Assembly (NCBI GenBank): GCA_017405945.1
Contig: JAFQZL010000034.1
Span: 32,462 to 96,461 of the forward strand
Length of the DNA: 64,000 bases
Direction of reading: 5' to 3'
Source: Acidaminococcaceae bacterium
Lineage (GTDB): Bacteria > Bacillota > Negativicutes > Acidaminococcales > Acidaminococcaceae
Below the pieces are notes generated by a model. The model made no database searches. It saw only the letters and a list, made by a program, of their open reading frames with translations, and was not told the origin of the DNA. Every line of letters starts with the position of its first letter. Position 1 is the first letter of the stretch. Position numbers and translations under genes: made by a program. Shown here piece after piece: positions 26,753-36,255 of the stretch.

Positions 26753-27217
26753 GTGCAAAAGAGGAATACCATTCAGCGTCAGCTGGTCATTTCTGCAGTA
26801 CGTTCGCTGAGCAACCATCCTACGGCAGAAGAAGTGTATAACCGTATTGTTCTGGATTATCCGGATATCAGCAAGGGAACTGTTTACAGGAATCTTAATT
26901 CGCTGGTGGACAGCGGGCTGCTGCACCGTGTATCGGTTCCCAGTTCCGCAGACCGGTATGACCATATGCTGACGAAGCATTATCACGTGCAGTGCGTGAA
27001 ATGCCACAGGTTTATGAATGTAGATGATCTGGATTATTTCCAGGATCTGGACGATAAAATCGCGCAGATGACGGGATACCGTATGGAGAACCATAATATT
27101 GTGTTCCAGGGAGTCTGCCCGGAATGCCAGATTGAAGAGCTGGAAGCGAAAAAGCGGGAAGTGGAGCAGGCTAAAACAGAAGGCAGGAAACCGGATAAAA
27201 TCAGCAAAAAATTATAA
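26753..27217 (+). CDS. Fur-family regulator, PerR-like
   Basis: 154 residues. The winged helix ends with 'KGTVYRNLNSLVDSGLL'. Structural zinc Cys pairs are C81/C84 and C122/C125. The regulatory-metal residues of PerR have counterparts: H22 ('NHPTAEEVY'), D70 ('DRYD'), H76 and H78 ('HYHVQC') and D91/D92. This points to a peroxide sensor rather than an iron sensor. GTG 26753 is preferred: GGAGG (26741-26745) is seven bases upstream of it but only one base from ATG 26747. The C-terminal tail is a charged Lys/Glu helix longer than usual. Confidence 0.85.
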   Translation: MQKRNTIQRQLVISAVRSLSNHPTAEEVYNRIVLDYPDISKGTVYRNLNSLVDSGLLHRVSVPSSADRYDHMLTKHYHVQCVKCHRFMNVDDLDYFQDLDDKIAQMTGYRMENHNIVFQGVCPECQIEELEAKKREVEQAKTEGRKPDKISKKL

Positions 27218-27321
27218 TCTGATAATTATAATGTAAAATAATGTAAATTATGCCGGCAAAAGAATTTGTTTTCCGGATAGTTATGTGTCTGTTTACAAAC
27301 AAAAACAAGTAAGGTATGATT

Positions 27322-27352
27322 AAGTTGCGGATGGCAAGTCCGCAACTTTTTT
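27322..27352 (+). terminator. Terminator after the PerR-like gene
   Basis: The perfect stem AAGTTGCGGA/TCCGCAACTT has a 7-base loop and a T run. It lies about 105 bases past the stop. Confidence 0.85.
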
Positions 27353-27391
27353 CTGTTTCTTACGAAAACACTGATGAAATGAGATAATGTA

Positions 27392-28831
27392 ATGACAAAA
27401 GCCATGATGAAGAAAAAACCGGAAAAAAATAAAACAGACAGCAAAAATCCGGTAAAGCCGCGACCGGTTTCCCCCGTGCTGAAAGGGCAGGAGATGGAAC
27501 TGGAGATTACGGGACTGGGAAGCACCGGGGAAGGTGTAGGACGGTTCAGGGAGATTGCGGTGTTTGTTCCGGGAGCGCTGCCGGGCGAAAAAGTAACAGC
27601 GACAGCTGCGATAATTAAGAAAAGTTTTATTATCGGTGAGCTGAAGGAAATACTTAATTCCTCTCCTGACAGGGTCGTTCCCGCCTGCCCTGTATACGAA
27701 GCCTGCGGCGGCTGCCAGCTGCAGCATCTTTCTTATGAGGCGGAACTGAAGGAAAAGCGGGAGCAGGTAAAAGCGGCATTGGAACGGATCGGACATCTTC
27801 ATGACGTCAAAGTAATGCCGGTAATCGGTTCGGAGCACCCGTTGTATTACCGCAATAAAATGCAGTTTCCTGTAGCGGGAAAAAACGGCCGGCTGCAAAT
27901 CGGCTGTTTTGCCCTGAATACACACCGGGTAATCGATGTGACGGACTGCTGTATCCAGAAACAGAAGAACAATGAGATCGCTGCCGTCGTGCGGACCTGG
28001 ATGAAGCAGTATAAGATCATGCCTTATGACGAAGACAAAGGCACCGGTACGGTCCGCCACATCATGGGAAGAGTGGGCGTGCACACCGGGGAAATTATGG
28101 TCTGCCTGGTAACGGCGCAGGAAAACGTGCCGCACCTTAAAGAACTCGTTAAGATGCTGAAAGCCGCGGTTCCCGGCGTAAAAAGCGTAGTGCAGAACGT
28201 GAACAAACGGACTACCAATGTGATATTAGGTGAGAAGACCCGGCTGATTGCAGGAAATCTGACCATTAAAGACAAAATCGGCGCCCTGAAATTCAATATT
28301 TCGGCCCAGTCTTTTTTCCAGGTCAACAGCGAGCAGGCGGAAAAATTATACAACACTGCGCTGGAATTTGCGGGGCTGAACGGGACGGAAACCGTAGTGG
28401 ACCTGTATTGCGGCACCGGAACCATTACACTTTTCATGGCACAAAAAGCAAAGCAGGTCCTGGGGATTGAAATTGTTCCCTCCGCTATACGGGACGCCAA
28501 AAAGAATGCCATGGCAAACCATATTGAAAATGCGGATTTCCTGCTGGGGGACGCAGCAGTGGAAATGCCGAAACTGGCTGCGGGAGGGCTGCATCCCGAT
28601 GTAGTGGTCCTGGATCCGCCCCGTGCCGGGTGTGAAGAGAGGGTTCTGGCGGCGATAGCAAAAGTAAAACCGGAACGGGTGGTCTATGTCTCCTGCAATC
28701 CGGCGACACTGGCGCGGGATCTGGCCTTTATGCGGGAGCATGGTTTTACAATCAGTAAAGTGCAACCCTGTGACATGTTCAGCAGGACCCATCACGTGGA
28801 GACTGTGGTATTGCTGGAGAAAAAGAAGTAA
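27392..28831 (+). CDS. 23S rRNA (uracil-C5)-methyltransferase, RlmD/RumA type
   Basis: 479 residues. An N-terminal TRAM domain (near 31-90) is followed by the [4Fe-4S] Cys set C99, C105 and C108 ('CPVYEACGGC') with a fourth Cys in 'VTDCC' near residue 188. The SAM site is 'VVDLYCGTGTITLFMA', and the catalytic Cys is in 'VYVSCNPATLARD'. The enzyme methylates a uridine in 23S rRNA (U1939 in the E. coli enzyme); Firmicute members may also act at U747. The first 27 residues are a Lys-rich extension and the ribosome site is weak, so the true start could be a few codons later (ATG 27404). Confidence 0.9.
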   Translation: MTKAMMKKKPEKNKTDSKNPVKPRPVSPVLKGQEMELEITGLGSTGEGVGRFREIAVFVPGALPGEKVTATAAIIKKSFIIGELKEILNSSPDRVVPACPVYEACGGCQLQHLSYEAELKEKREQVKAALERIGHLHDVKVMPVIGSEHPLYYRNKMQFPVAGKNGRLQIGCFALNTHRVIDVTDCCIQKQKNNEIAAVVRTWMKQYKIMPYDEDKGTGTVRHIMGRVGVHTGEIMVCLVTAQENVPHLKELVKMLKAAVPGVKSVVQNVNKRTTNVILGEKTRLIAGNLTIKDKIGALKFNISAQSFFQVNSEQAEKLYNTALEFAGLNGTETVVDLYCGTGTITLFMAQKAKQVLGIEIVPSAIRDAKKNAMANHIENADFLLGDAAVEMPKLAAGGLHPDVVVLDPPRAGCEERVLAAIAKVKPERVVYVSCNPATLARDLAFMREHGFTISKVQPCDMFSRTHHVETVVLLEKKK

Positions 28832-28992
28832 ATGTGATATAATTAACTGTAAAGTATTAATATTTTTTGGATATATTCTATTATTCCGTAACTGTTATTG
28901 CGTAACTGTTATAAATTTTGCGGATTATAAGAACATTTTGTTTTCACACCGATGATTGTTCTGTCAGATATTCCGATTGGTAGTATGGGACT

Positions 28993-30639
28993 ATGAATTC
29001 GATAAGTAAAAAATTTACTGCTTTAAATCTTATATGCATATTACTCTTCGCGTTTTTATTCGGAGGAGTCGGGTTCTGGTTTATTTCGAATTCCGAGACA
29101 AAAGCTTCTGAGCAGATTCTGAAACTTACATGCCGGCAGGAAGCAAATTCCTTAAATCAGAAATTACACGGGATACAAAGCGCGATTAATGTTTTTTCGG
29201 AAATAGCAGAGGACAGGCTGGCTTTAACAGAAATCCTGAAATCCGAAGCAACGCGGGCCGGTTATTTGCGGGAGATGGAAAAACTGATGGCCGGGTTTGC
29301 CCGCAACACGACCGGCGTGGGCGCGTATTACCTGCGTATCGATCCGGATATTATCAGGGAAAATGAAGGATTTCTTTATACTAAAGACAGAACCCGGAAT
29401 GTTTTTGAAAAGTGTCCCATTACGGATATACTGCAGTATAATCCGGCCGATACAGAGCATATAAGCTGGTATCATCAGCCTAAATTTGCCAAATCACCCG
29501 TATGGACCGAACCTTATTATAACGATAACCTTAACATGTATATTATTACCTATGCGGTTCCGCTTTATAAAAATGACGTTTTCTTCGGGGTGGCAGGCAT
29601 CGATGTCGACTTTAATGCGATGGCGAATGATGTGAGTGTGATTAGTCCTTACAAGACCGGAATAACCGGTCTGGTTTCCGAATTAGGCAAGGTTTATTAT
29701 CATCCGGAACTGGAGAACGGCACCCTGCTCACCGTTTACAGCCCGGAACTGGAGCCGGTGGTCAGGGCTATGAAATCTTCCGGACAGGAGGATTACCGGG
29801 ACACTTACGATTATTCCTATAAGGGGATTAAAAAGAAACTGTCATTCAGCCATCTCCAGAACGGTATGGTTTTGATCCATTCGGCTGAAACCAGTGAAAT
29901 CAACGCATCCCGGAACACTTTGCTGAAGATCATCCTGCTTACGGCCGGCGTTCTGGCTGTTTTAGCAATGGTTATTACCGTTGTTGTTTCCGGACGAATT
30001 ACCAGACCGCTGAAAAAACTGGCGGAAGCCGCAGACCAGGTTGCTGCCGGCAATATGGATGTGGAACTGCCGGAGCCTGGAAACGATGAAGTCGGAACAC
30101 TTATCCGGAGTTTTGCCGTCACGGTGAAAAGTTTGAAGAAATATATTTCGGGTATGCAATATGTGGCGTACAGCGACCCTCTCACCCATGTTAAAAACAA
30201 AGCCGCCTATGAAGTGGCCAGAGAACGGCTGGAGAAGGATATGCGGGGCGGTACTGCGGAATATGGGATACTTATGCTGGATGTCAACAACCTGAAAAAG
30301 ATAAATGACAACTATGGACATGAACGGGGCGACGAGTATCTTATAAACTGCTGTCAGATGATCTGCAGGGTATTCCAGCACAGTCCGGTCTACCGGATTG
30401 GCGGCGACGAGTTTGTCGTGCTTCTGGAAAAGAATGATTATCATGACGCGGAGAATCTGATCAAAAGGTTTAACAGCGATATGGAAAAGACATGGGAAGA
30501 GAATGAGCCGTGGAAGCAGGTCTCTGTTTCCAAGGGACTTGCTGTCTGCCTGCCTTCCGATTCTGCGCCGGAAGAGGTTTTTAAACGTGCCGATCAGGCA
30601 ATGTATGAAGATAAACGCAAAATGAAAGTAACCCGGTAA
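28993..30639 (+). CDS. Membrane diguanylate cyclase: Cache sensor, HAMP, GGDEF
   Basis: 548 residues: membrane helix 9-32; a roughly 280-residue extracytoplasmic double-Cache domain (with 'GVAGIDVDFNAM'); a second helix near 315-335; HAMP ('SGRITRPLKKLAEAADQVAAGNMDVELP'); then a GGDEF domain with intact GGDEF at 470-474. The product would be c-di-GMP. The RxxD inhibitory site that normally lies five residues before GGDEF is missing (FQHS there). No EAL or HD-GYP partner is in the window. It is 25 bases upstream of the CapA gene, so the two may share a transcript. Confidence 0.9.
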   Translation: MNSISKKFTALNLICILLFAFLFGGVGFWFISNSETKASEQILKLTCRQEANSLNQKLHGIQSAINVFSEIAEDRLALTEILKSEATRAGYLREMEKLMAGFARNTTGVGAYYLRIDPDIIRENEGFLYTKDRTRNVFEKCPITDILQYNPADTEHISWYHQPKFAKSPVWTEPYYNDNLNMYIITYAVPLYKNDVFFGVAGIDVDFNAMANDVSVISPYKTGITGLVSELGKVYYHPELENGTLLTVYSPELEPVVRAMKSSGQEDYRDTYDYSYKGIKKKLSFSHLQNGMVLIHSAETSEINASRNTLLKIILLTAGVLAVLAMVITVVVSGRITRPLKKLAEAADQVAAGNMDVELPEPGNDEVGTLIRSFAVTVKSLKKYISGMQYVAYSDPLTHVKNKAAYEVARERLEKDMRGGTAEYGILMLDVNNLKKINDNYGHERGDEYLINCCQMICRVFQHSPVYRIGGDEFVVLLEKNDYHDAENLIKRFNSDMEKTWEENEPWKQVSVSKGLAVCLPSDSAPEEVFKRADQAMYEDKRKMKVTR

Positions 30640-30664
30640 TTTTTGATACCAGGGAGGGGATATC

Positions 30665-31981
30665 ATGCAAAAAATGAAAAAGACGGTTTCCATGGTACTG
30701 GCAGGGGATTCATTCATTACGCAGCGGCTGCCCCGGGATGCAAAGCTGGCGGCGCTGAAACACTATCTGGAAGGTTTTGACGTGCGGTTTACCAATTTTG
30801 AGATCCTGCTTCATGATTTTGAAGTGTTTCCGGCTCCGGTCAGCGGCGGTACCTGGGCCTGCGCCCGTCCGGCCGTGCTGCAGGATCTGCAGTATCTTGG
30901 CTTCAACCTTTATACCTGGGCCAATAACCATACCATCGATTGGAATCTGGGCGGGATTTTAACTACCAAAAAGCATCTGGATGCTGCCGGTGTTGTCCAT
31001 GCCGGCTGCGGGATCAATCTGGAAGAAGCGGCCCAGCCCCGGTACCTGGACCTGCCCCGGGGGCGTGTGGCGATTATCGGTGTGACATCTACCATGAACG
31101 AGTGGGGGATGGCTTCCAACCCGCGGCGGGATGTGCTGGGAAGGCCCGGCGCCAACGTGCTGCGGTACCAGACGGTTCACAAGGTGAAACCGAAAGAACT
31201 GGAAACCCTGCGCAAAATCGTCGATCAGACCGAAGTGAATGCCGACCGTATGCTGCTGGAAAAAGAAGGGTTCAATAAGCCGCTGACCGGCGGTTACCTG
31301 ATCGGAAAGATCCGCTTTGAAGCTGCGGCCCGCGGCGAGATGCCCGGTACCGTCACCACCATGAACAAAAAGGATGCGGACCGGATCGTCCGTTCCATTG
31401 AAGAAGCGAAACGGCAGGCAGATTTTGTATTTGTCAGCCACCACAGCCATGAACGCAAAGGGATGGCGAAGAACCGGCCGGCGGATTTCTGCCGGGATTT
31501 CGCAAAACTTTGTATTGATGCCGGAGCCTCCGCCTATATCGGACACGGTCCCCACATCTGGCGCGGCATTGAGATTTACAAAGACAAACCCGTATTCTAC
31601 AGTCTGGGGGATTTCATTTTCCAGAACGATTCGGTGGAACGCCAGCCCACGGAGTTTTACGATCTGTATGACCTGGGACCGGATAACACCGTAGCTGACG
31701 GCCTGGATGCCCGCAGCGCCAACGGAACCCGGGGCCTTGCAGTGGATCATTTCGTCTTTGAATCGGCGCTGGCCTCCTTTACGGTGACAGACGGCGCGAT
31801 CCGGGAAGTGGATCTGCAGCCCCTGAGCCTGGGCTTCAAAAACGGCAGAAGCCTCCGGGGACGTCCGGAACTGGCGGATGCGAAATACGGGGAACAGATT
31901 CTCGCGGATATCGCGGACCTGTCCAAAGAATACGGAACCGCGATTCAGATCGCGGACGGCAAAGGAAAGATTATAATTTAA
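30665..31981 (+). CDS. CapA-family (poly-gamma-glutamate synthesis type) metallophosphatase-like protein
   Basis: 438 residues. 'VLAGDSFITQRL' is the CapA start, followed by 'TNFEILLHDFE', 'NNHTIDWNLGG', 'VSHHSHER', 'GHGPHIWRGIEIY' and 'YSLGDFIFQND', which carry the His and Asp of this calcineurin-like family. It lacks a signal peptide, unlike classic membrane-bound CapA, so it may act in the cytoplasm. No pgsB/C-like ligase is nearby; the polymer link is family knowledge only. GGGAGGGG precedes the ATG. Confidence 0.85.
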   Translation: MQKMKKTVSMVLAGDSFITQRLPRDAKLAALKHYLEGFDVRFTNFEILLHDFEVFPAPVSGGTWACARPAVLQDLQYLGFNLYTWANNHTIDWNLGGILTTKKHLDAAGVVHAGCGINLEEAAQPRYLDLPRGRVAIIGVTSTMNEWGMASNPRRDVLGRPGANVLRYQTVHKVKPKELETLRKIVDQTEVNADRMLLEKEGFNKPLTGGYLIGKIRFEAAARGEMPGTVTTMNKKDADRIVRSIEEAKRQADFVFVSHHSHERKGMAKNRPADFCRDFAKLCIDAGASAYIGHGPHIWRGIEIYKDKPVFYSLGDFIFQNDSVERQPTEFYDLYDLGPDNTVADGLDARSANGTRGLAVDHFVFESALASFTVTDGAIREVDLQPLSLGFKNGRSLRGRPELADAKYGEQILADIADLSKEYGTAIQIADGKGKIII

Positions 31982-32067
31982 CGGATGCGTGTTTACGGTT
32001 TCTGTATAAGATAATTCTTTTTTTGAAAGCTGTTTAGGTTTACATCAGACGGGTTCATTTAGGAAGG

Positions 32068-32098
32068 ACGGAAAAGCGCTGCGCTTTTCCGTTTTTCT
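32068..32098 (+). terminator. Terminator after the CapA gene
   Basis: Complementary arms ACGGAAAAGC.../...GCTTTTCCGT (32068-32092) are followed by a T run. It is the main feature of the first half of the 330-base gap 31982-32311. Confidence 0.9.
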
Positions 32099-32169
32099 TT
32101 TTGGAATGTTTGCGATGTAACAGTCTGGCAGCGCTTTATCGTGTATACAGTATTTCTGCGCCCAAAATA

Positions 32170-32198
32170 TTGTTAAGTCTTTTTGGCAGTGATATACT
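32170..32198 (+). promoter_or_regulatory. Promoter of the DcuC/amidohydrolase operon
   Basis: TTGTTA (32170-32175), a 17-base spacer and TATACT (32193-32198). The roughly 110-base leader that follows shows no hairpin I can support. Confidence 0.65.
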
Positions 32199-32311
32199 GT
32201 AAACTAATAATAATATAGGTCAATGTGTCTTTAATATAGGCGCGTTGCCTGATTATTTAAGTGAGCCGGAGTTGTTGCTGTTATAATAAAACCGGCAAAG
32301 GGGGTTATGGT

Positions 32312-33559
32312 ATGTTAATCTTAGGTTGTCTTATTGTTTTGGCGGCGCTGTTCCTGCTGGTAAAGCGTTATGAAGCCAGAATGGTACTGGTTTGTGCCGG
32401 TATCGTCATGTGCCTGGTGTCAGGGGCTCCCATGAAAGCACTGGACGCTTTCGCCAAAGGCATGGGCAGCGGCATGATTTCTTCCGCCTGTTCCAGTATG
32501 GGTTTTGCGCTGGCCATGCGTTTTACGGGCTGCGACAAACACCTCATCAACGCCCTGGCAAAACTGTTGTTAAAAGTAAACTGGCTGCTGATTCCCGGCG
32601 TAATCTTCGGGACCTATGCCGTTAACGTGGCACTGCCCAGCGCGGCAGGCACGGCTGCGGCGGCAGGCGCCATCTTCATCCCCATCCTGATGGGCGCCGG
32701 CGTGCATCCGGCCATGGCAGCGGCTGCCGTTAAGTGCGGAACCTACGGTTCCATGCTGAACCCGGGGCTGGCCCACAACCCGTTTGTGGCAAAGATTGCC
32801 GGCGTAAACGTAATGGACGTCATTGCGTTCCATTACAAAGCCAACATCGCTTCCCTTATCGTAGGCGCTGTGGTGCTGACGGCTATAGCTTATTTCCTGA
32901 AAGAAAACAAGGGACATGTGGTGGAAGGCCTGGAACTGGATACGGAATTTAAAGTGAATCCGCTCTATGCCCTGATGCCTGTTGTTCCCATCGCAATCCT
33001 GATTTTAGGCGCTACCAAGATGGTTCCCATGTTTAAGATGGGCGTAGCCCAGGCTATGGTCATCGGCGCCATCCTGACCTGCATCGTTACCCGGACCAAC
33101 CCGGCGGCTTTGACCAAATCTTTCTTTGACGGCATGGGCAAAGCCTATGGCGATATCATCGGTATCATCCTGGCGGCAGGCGTATTCGTAGCCGGTATGA
33201 ACGCCATGGGTCTGGTAAAGGCTTTCATCGCTGCCATGACCAACAACCCGTCCATTGTTAAAATCTGTGCGTCTGTAGGTCCTTTCCTGCTGGGCCTGAT
33301 TACCGGTTCCGGCGATGCCGCGACTTTCGCGTTCAACGAAGCGGTTACGCCCCATGCAGCTGATTTTGGCATGTCCATCGTGCAGATGGGCTCCATGGCT
33401 ACCCTGGGCGGCACCCTGGGCCGTACCATGTCCCCCATTGCCGGCGCGACCATCATCGTAGCCGGTATCGCAGGCATCAGCCCCATGGAAGTTACCCGCC
33501 GCAACGCTATCCCCATGGTCTTCGCCATGATCATCGGCATGATGTTCCTGGCATTCTGA
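32312..33559 (+). CDS. DcuC-family anaerobic C4-dicarboxylate/organic acid transporter
   Basis: 415 residues, about 12 hydrophobic helices, with the DcuC-type motifs 'NVALPSAAGTAAAAGAIFIPILMGAGVHPAMAA', 'GTYGSMLNPGLAHNPF' and 'ITGSGDAATFAFNEAVTPHA'. Family members move C4-dicarboxylates, often as antiporters. Here the two downstream genes encode M20 amidohydrolases, so the substrate may instead be an acylated or carbamoylated amino acid, or the transporter may export a product. ATG 32312 follows AAAGGGGG. The context is a three-gene operon. Confidence 0.88.
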   Translation: MLILGCLIVLAALFLLVKRYEARMVLVCAGIVMCLVSGAPMKALDAFAKGMGSGMISSACSSMGFALAMRFTGCDKHLINALAKLLLKVNWLLIPGVIFGTYAVNVALPSAAGTAAAAGAIFIPILMGAGVHPAMAAAAVKCGTYGSMLNPGLAHNPFVAKIAGVNVMDVIAFHYKANIASLIVGAVVLTAIAYFLKENKGHVVEGLELDTEFKVNPLYALMPVVPIAILILGATKMVPMFKMGVAQAMVIGAILTCIVTRTNPAALTKSFFDGMGKAYGDIIGIILAAGVFVAGMNAMGLVKAFIAAMTNNPSIVKICASVGPFLLGLITGSGDAATFAFNEAVTPHAADFGMSIVQMGSMATLGGTLGRTMSPIAGATIIVAGIAGISPMEVTRRNAIPMVFAMIIGMMFLAF

Positions 33560-33679
33560 TTTGATTAAAGAGTATTATAATTTTAAAGATGATAAGTTTC
33601 CGCGTATCCGTACAGTGCGGGTACGCGGAACAAATAATTATAGGCACTGACAGTTTAAAGAAAAGGAACGGCTGATACT

Positions 33680-34978
33680 ATGGAAACAATTTGGAAACAG
33701 GCAGAAGCATTAAAACCGGAACTGATTGCCAGGCGGCGTGATCTCCATACCCATCCGGAAACCGGCTGGACGGAGTTCCGCACGGCTTCCCTGATAATCA
33801 ATGAACTGAAAACATTAGGCTACGAAGTGCATTTTGGCGCTGAAGTGGTAGCGGAAGCCTCTATGATGGGGCGCCCTTCCGCTAAGGAACTGGAAGGGTA
33901 TATGAAACGCGCCATCGACGAAGGGGCGGACCCCGCGCTGGTGGAAAAGATGGCCGGCGGCAAAACCGGTGTGATAGGTATCCTGGATACCGGCAGAGCG
34001 GGGAAGACGGTTGCGTTCCGTTTTGATATGGACTGCAACGATGTGGAAGAGGATAAAGGAGCCGGGCACCGTCCGGCGGCCGAAGGCTTCTGCTCCACCC
34101 ATGTGAAAGCCATGCACGCCTGCGGGCATGACGGGCATGTGACCATCGGTCTGGCCGTAGCGAAACTGCTGAAAGAAAACATGGATAAACTGCACGGGCG
34201 GATCAAACTGATCTTCCAGCCTGCGGAGGAAGGCGTGCGGGGCGCGCTGGCCATGGTGGATGCCGGCGTGGTGGACGATGTGGATTTCCTGTTCGGGGGA
34301 CACATCGGTTTCAAATGCACCCAGGCGGATACGCTGGTCACCATGACCGACGGCTTCCTGGCCACGACGAAGATGGACGCAGAGTTCCGCGGCGTTTCCG
34401 CCCACGCGGGAGCGGCGCCGGAGGAAGGGAAGAACGCCTTGCTGGCAGCGGCCCAGGCAGCGATCAGCTTAAGCACGATTTCCCGGCACAGCCAGGGTTC
34501 CAGCCGCATCAATGTAGGCGTGCTGAACGCGGGAACCGGGCGGAACGTTGTCCCGGATATCGCGTCCATGAAAATTGAGACCCGGGGCGGCAACACGGTA
34601 ATCAATGAATTCATGGTTAAAGAAGCCCGGCGCATGCTGCAGGCCGCAGCGGATATGTACGATGTGAAAGTCGACATCTCCCTGGCAGGCGGGGCTCCGG
34701 CCAGCGTTTACGATAAGGAACTGGCGGAAGAAATCGCGGCGCTGGTGAAAGAAAAATGCGGCTACGCCCATGTACTGACCTATGTGGATATGGGCGGCAG
34801 TGAAGACTGCACTTACTTTATGGACCGGGTACAGAAGCGCGGCGGCAAAGCGGCTTACATGATGTACGGCACGCCTATCGCGGCAGGGCACCACAACAGT
34901 CACTTCGATTTTGATGAGGAAGTAATCTGGAAAGCGGCCGCGACCCTGACAGAACTGGCTGTGAAGTACAGCGCGTAA
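33680..34978 (+). CDS. M20-family amidohydrolase (AbgA/AbgB- or aminoacylase-like)
   Basis: 432 residues. 'ARRRDLHTHPETGWTEFRTA' is the M20D start. Metal ligands sit in 'FRFDMD', 'MHACGHDGH' and 'QPAEEGVRGA', with a C-terminal 'HHNSHFDFDE'. The dimerisation insert contains 'SAHAGAAPEEGKNALLAA'. Closest in pattern to p-aminobenzoyl-glutamate hydrolase subunits and N-acyl amino acid amidohydrolases. It has no signal peptide and is cytoplasmic. It is 121 bases after the transporter gene and 16 bases before the next hydrolase. Confidence 0.88.
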   Translation: METIWKQAEALKPELIARRRDLHTHPETGWTEFRTASLIINELKTLGYEVHFGAEVVAEASMMGRPSAKELEGYMKRAIDEGADPALVEKMAGGKTGVIGILDTGRAGKTVAFRFDMDCNDVEEDKGAGHRPAAEGFCSTHVKAMHACGHDGHVTIGLAVAKLLKENMDKLHGRIKLIFQPAEEGVRGALAMVDAGVVDDVDFLFGGHIGFKCTQADTLVTMTDGFLATTKMDAEFRGVSAHAGAAPEEGKNALLAAAQAAISLSTISRHSQGSSRINVGVLNAGTGRNVVPDIASMKIETRGGNTVINEFMVKEARRMLQAAADMYDVKVDISLAGGAPASVYDKELAEEIAALVKEKCGYAHVLTYVDMGGSEDCTYFMDRVQKRGGKAAYMMYGTPIAAGHHNSHFDFDEEVIWKAAATLTELAVKYSA

Positions 34979-34994
34979 TTTTAGGAGAAAACAT

Positions 34995-36224
34995 ATGTTG
35001 CCTGTAAACAAAAAACGAGTGGAAGAACTGATCGGCGGTCTGGCAAAATTTGGCAGAACCGACGCGGGTATTACCCGCCTGGCGTATACCAGCACGGACA
35101 AAGCGGCCCAGATGTGGCTGCTGAAACAGATTGAGTACCTGAATCTGGAAGTGCGGGAAGACGTGCTGGGGAACCTGTTCCTGCGCCGCCCGGGGCTGGA
35201 TCCGAACATCCCTCCCGCAGCCTGCGGTTCCCATCTGGATACGGTGATCCACGGCGGCGCCTATGACGGAATGTGCGGGGTAGTGGGGGCGCTGGAAGCG
35301 CTGCACATGCTGGCGGATGAAACGCTGCGGCGCAGTATCGAAGTAATCGTGTTCCGGGCGGAAGAGTCAAGCCGTTTCGGCTTTGCCACCATCGGCAGCA
35401 AGCTGATTACAGGCAAAGCTGCGCCGGAAAAGTTTGCCAGTGCCTGCCGCAAGGATGATATTACCTTTAAGGAAGCGGTGAAAGAATGGGGCGGCGATCT
35501 GGATGCGTGTGAAAAGGCTTTGTTAAAGCCGGGGATCTACAAGTGCTTCGCGGAGATGCATATCGAACAGGGCAAGGTGCTGGAGGAAACCGGAAACCAG
35601 ATCGGTATCGTCCATAATATAGCGGCGCCTACCCGGTTCAAACTGCACATAACCGGCATGGCCGACCACTCCGGCGCGACTCCCATGGGTTACCGGAAGG
35701 ACGCGCTGGTCAGCGCGGCCAAGCTGGTTTTAGCAGTAGAAACGGCGGCTATTAATGAAAAGGAAAACGGAACGGTAGGTACTGTCGGCATCGTAGAGGT
35801 GGATCCCGGTTCCATTAACGTGGTGCCGGGCAAGGTCACCCTCTGGGTAGATGTACGGGGCGTTAATACGGAAAGCATACATCGCACCCTGAAAGAGATC
35901 CGGCAGGCGGTTCAGGGCACGGCCCGGACTGACGGCGTGGAAATCAGAGAAGAAATGCTGACCTCTGACACGCCTGTGGCTCTGGACGAAAAACTGGCGG
36001 CCCAGTCGGAAGCAATCTGCAAAGAACAGAAGAAATCATTCCTGCACATGAACAGCGGCGCCGGTCACGACGCCATGCACATGCCGGCCATCTGTCCGAC
36101 TACCATGCTGTTCATTCCCTGCAAGGGCGGTATCAGCCACAACCCGGATGAATTTGCCAAAACGGAAGACATCTGCGCAGGGATCGAAGTGCTTGCCGAA
36201 ATTCTGAAACGGGAAGCGCAGTGA
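34995..36224 (+). CDS. M20-family Zn-dependent hydrolase (N-carbamoyl-L-amino acid hydrolase / allantoate amidohydrolase type)
   Basis: 409 residues. 'GSHLDTVIHGGAYDGMCGVVGALEAL' with metal His and Asp, 'FRAEESSRFGFATIGSKLITG', 'MHIEQGKVLEE' and 'MADHSGATPMGYRKDAL' are the HyuC/AllC/AmaB signature. These enzymes hydrolyse N-carbamoyl amino acids, allantoate or ureidoglycine-like compounds. No hydantoinase or allantoinase is next to it, so the exact ureide is open. The pair of different amidohydrolases behind one transporter suggests stepwise breakdown of one imported amide. Confidence 0.88.
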   Translation: MLPVNKKRVEELIGGLAKFGRTDAGITRLAYTSTDKAAQMWLLKQIEYLNLEVREDVLGNLFLRRPGLDPNIPPAACGSHLDTVIHGGAYDGMCGVVGALEALHMLADETLRRSIEVIVFRAEESSRFGFATIGSKLITGKAAPEKFASACRKDDITFKEAVKEWGGDLDACEKALLKPGIYKCFAEMHIEQGKVLEETGNQIGIVHNIAAPTRFKLHITGMADHSGATPMGYRKDALVSAAKLVLAVETAAINEKENGTVGTVGIVEVDPGSINVVPGKVTLWVDVRGVNTESIHRTLKEIRQAVQGTARTDGVEIREEMLTSDTPVALDEKLAAQSEAICKEQKKSFLHMNSGAGHDAMHMPAICPTTMLFIPCKGGISHNPDEFAKTEDICAGIEVLAEILKREAQ

Positions 36225-36255
36225 GATTGCAACAGAGATATATAAGGAGGTAACC

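Noticed and set aside
27292..27352. Promoter (TTTACA-17-TATGAT) plus hairpin as a small RNA gene
   Set aside because: The hairpin starts one base after the -10 box, so the transcript would begin inside the stem; a plain terminator for the PerR-like gene is simpler.
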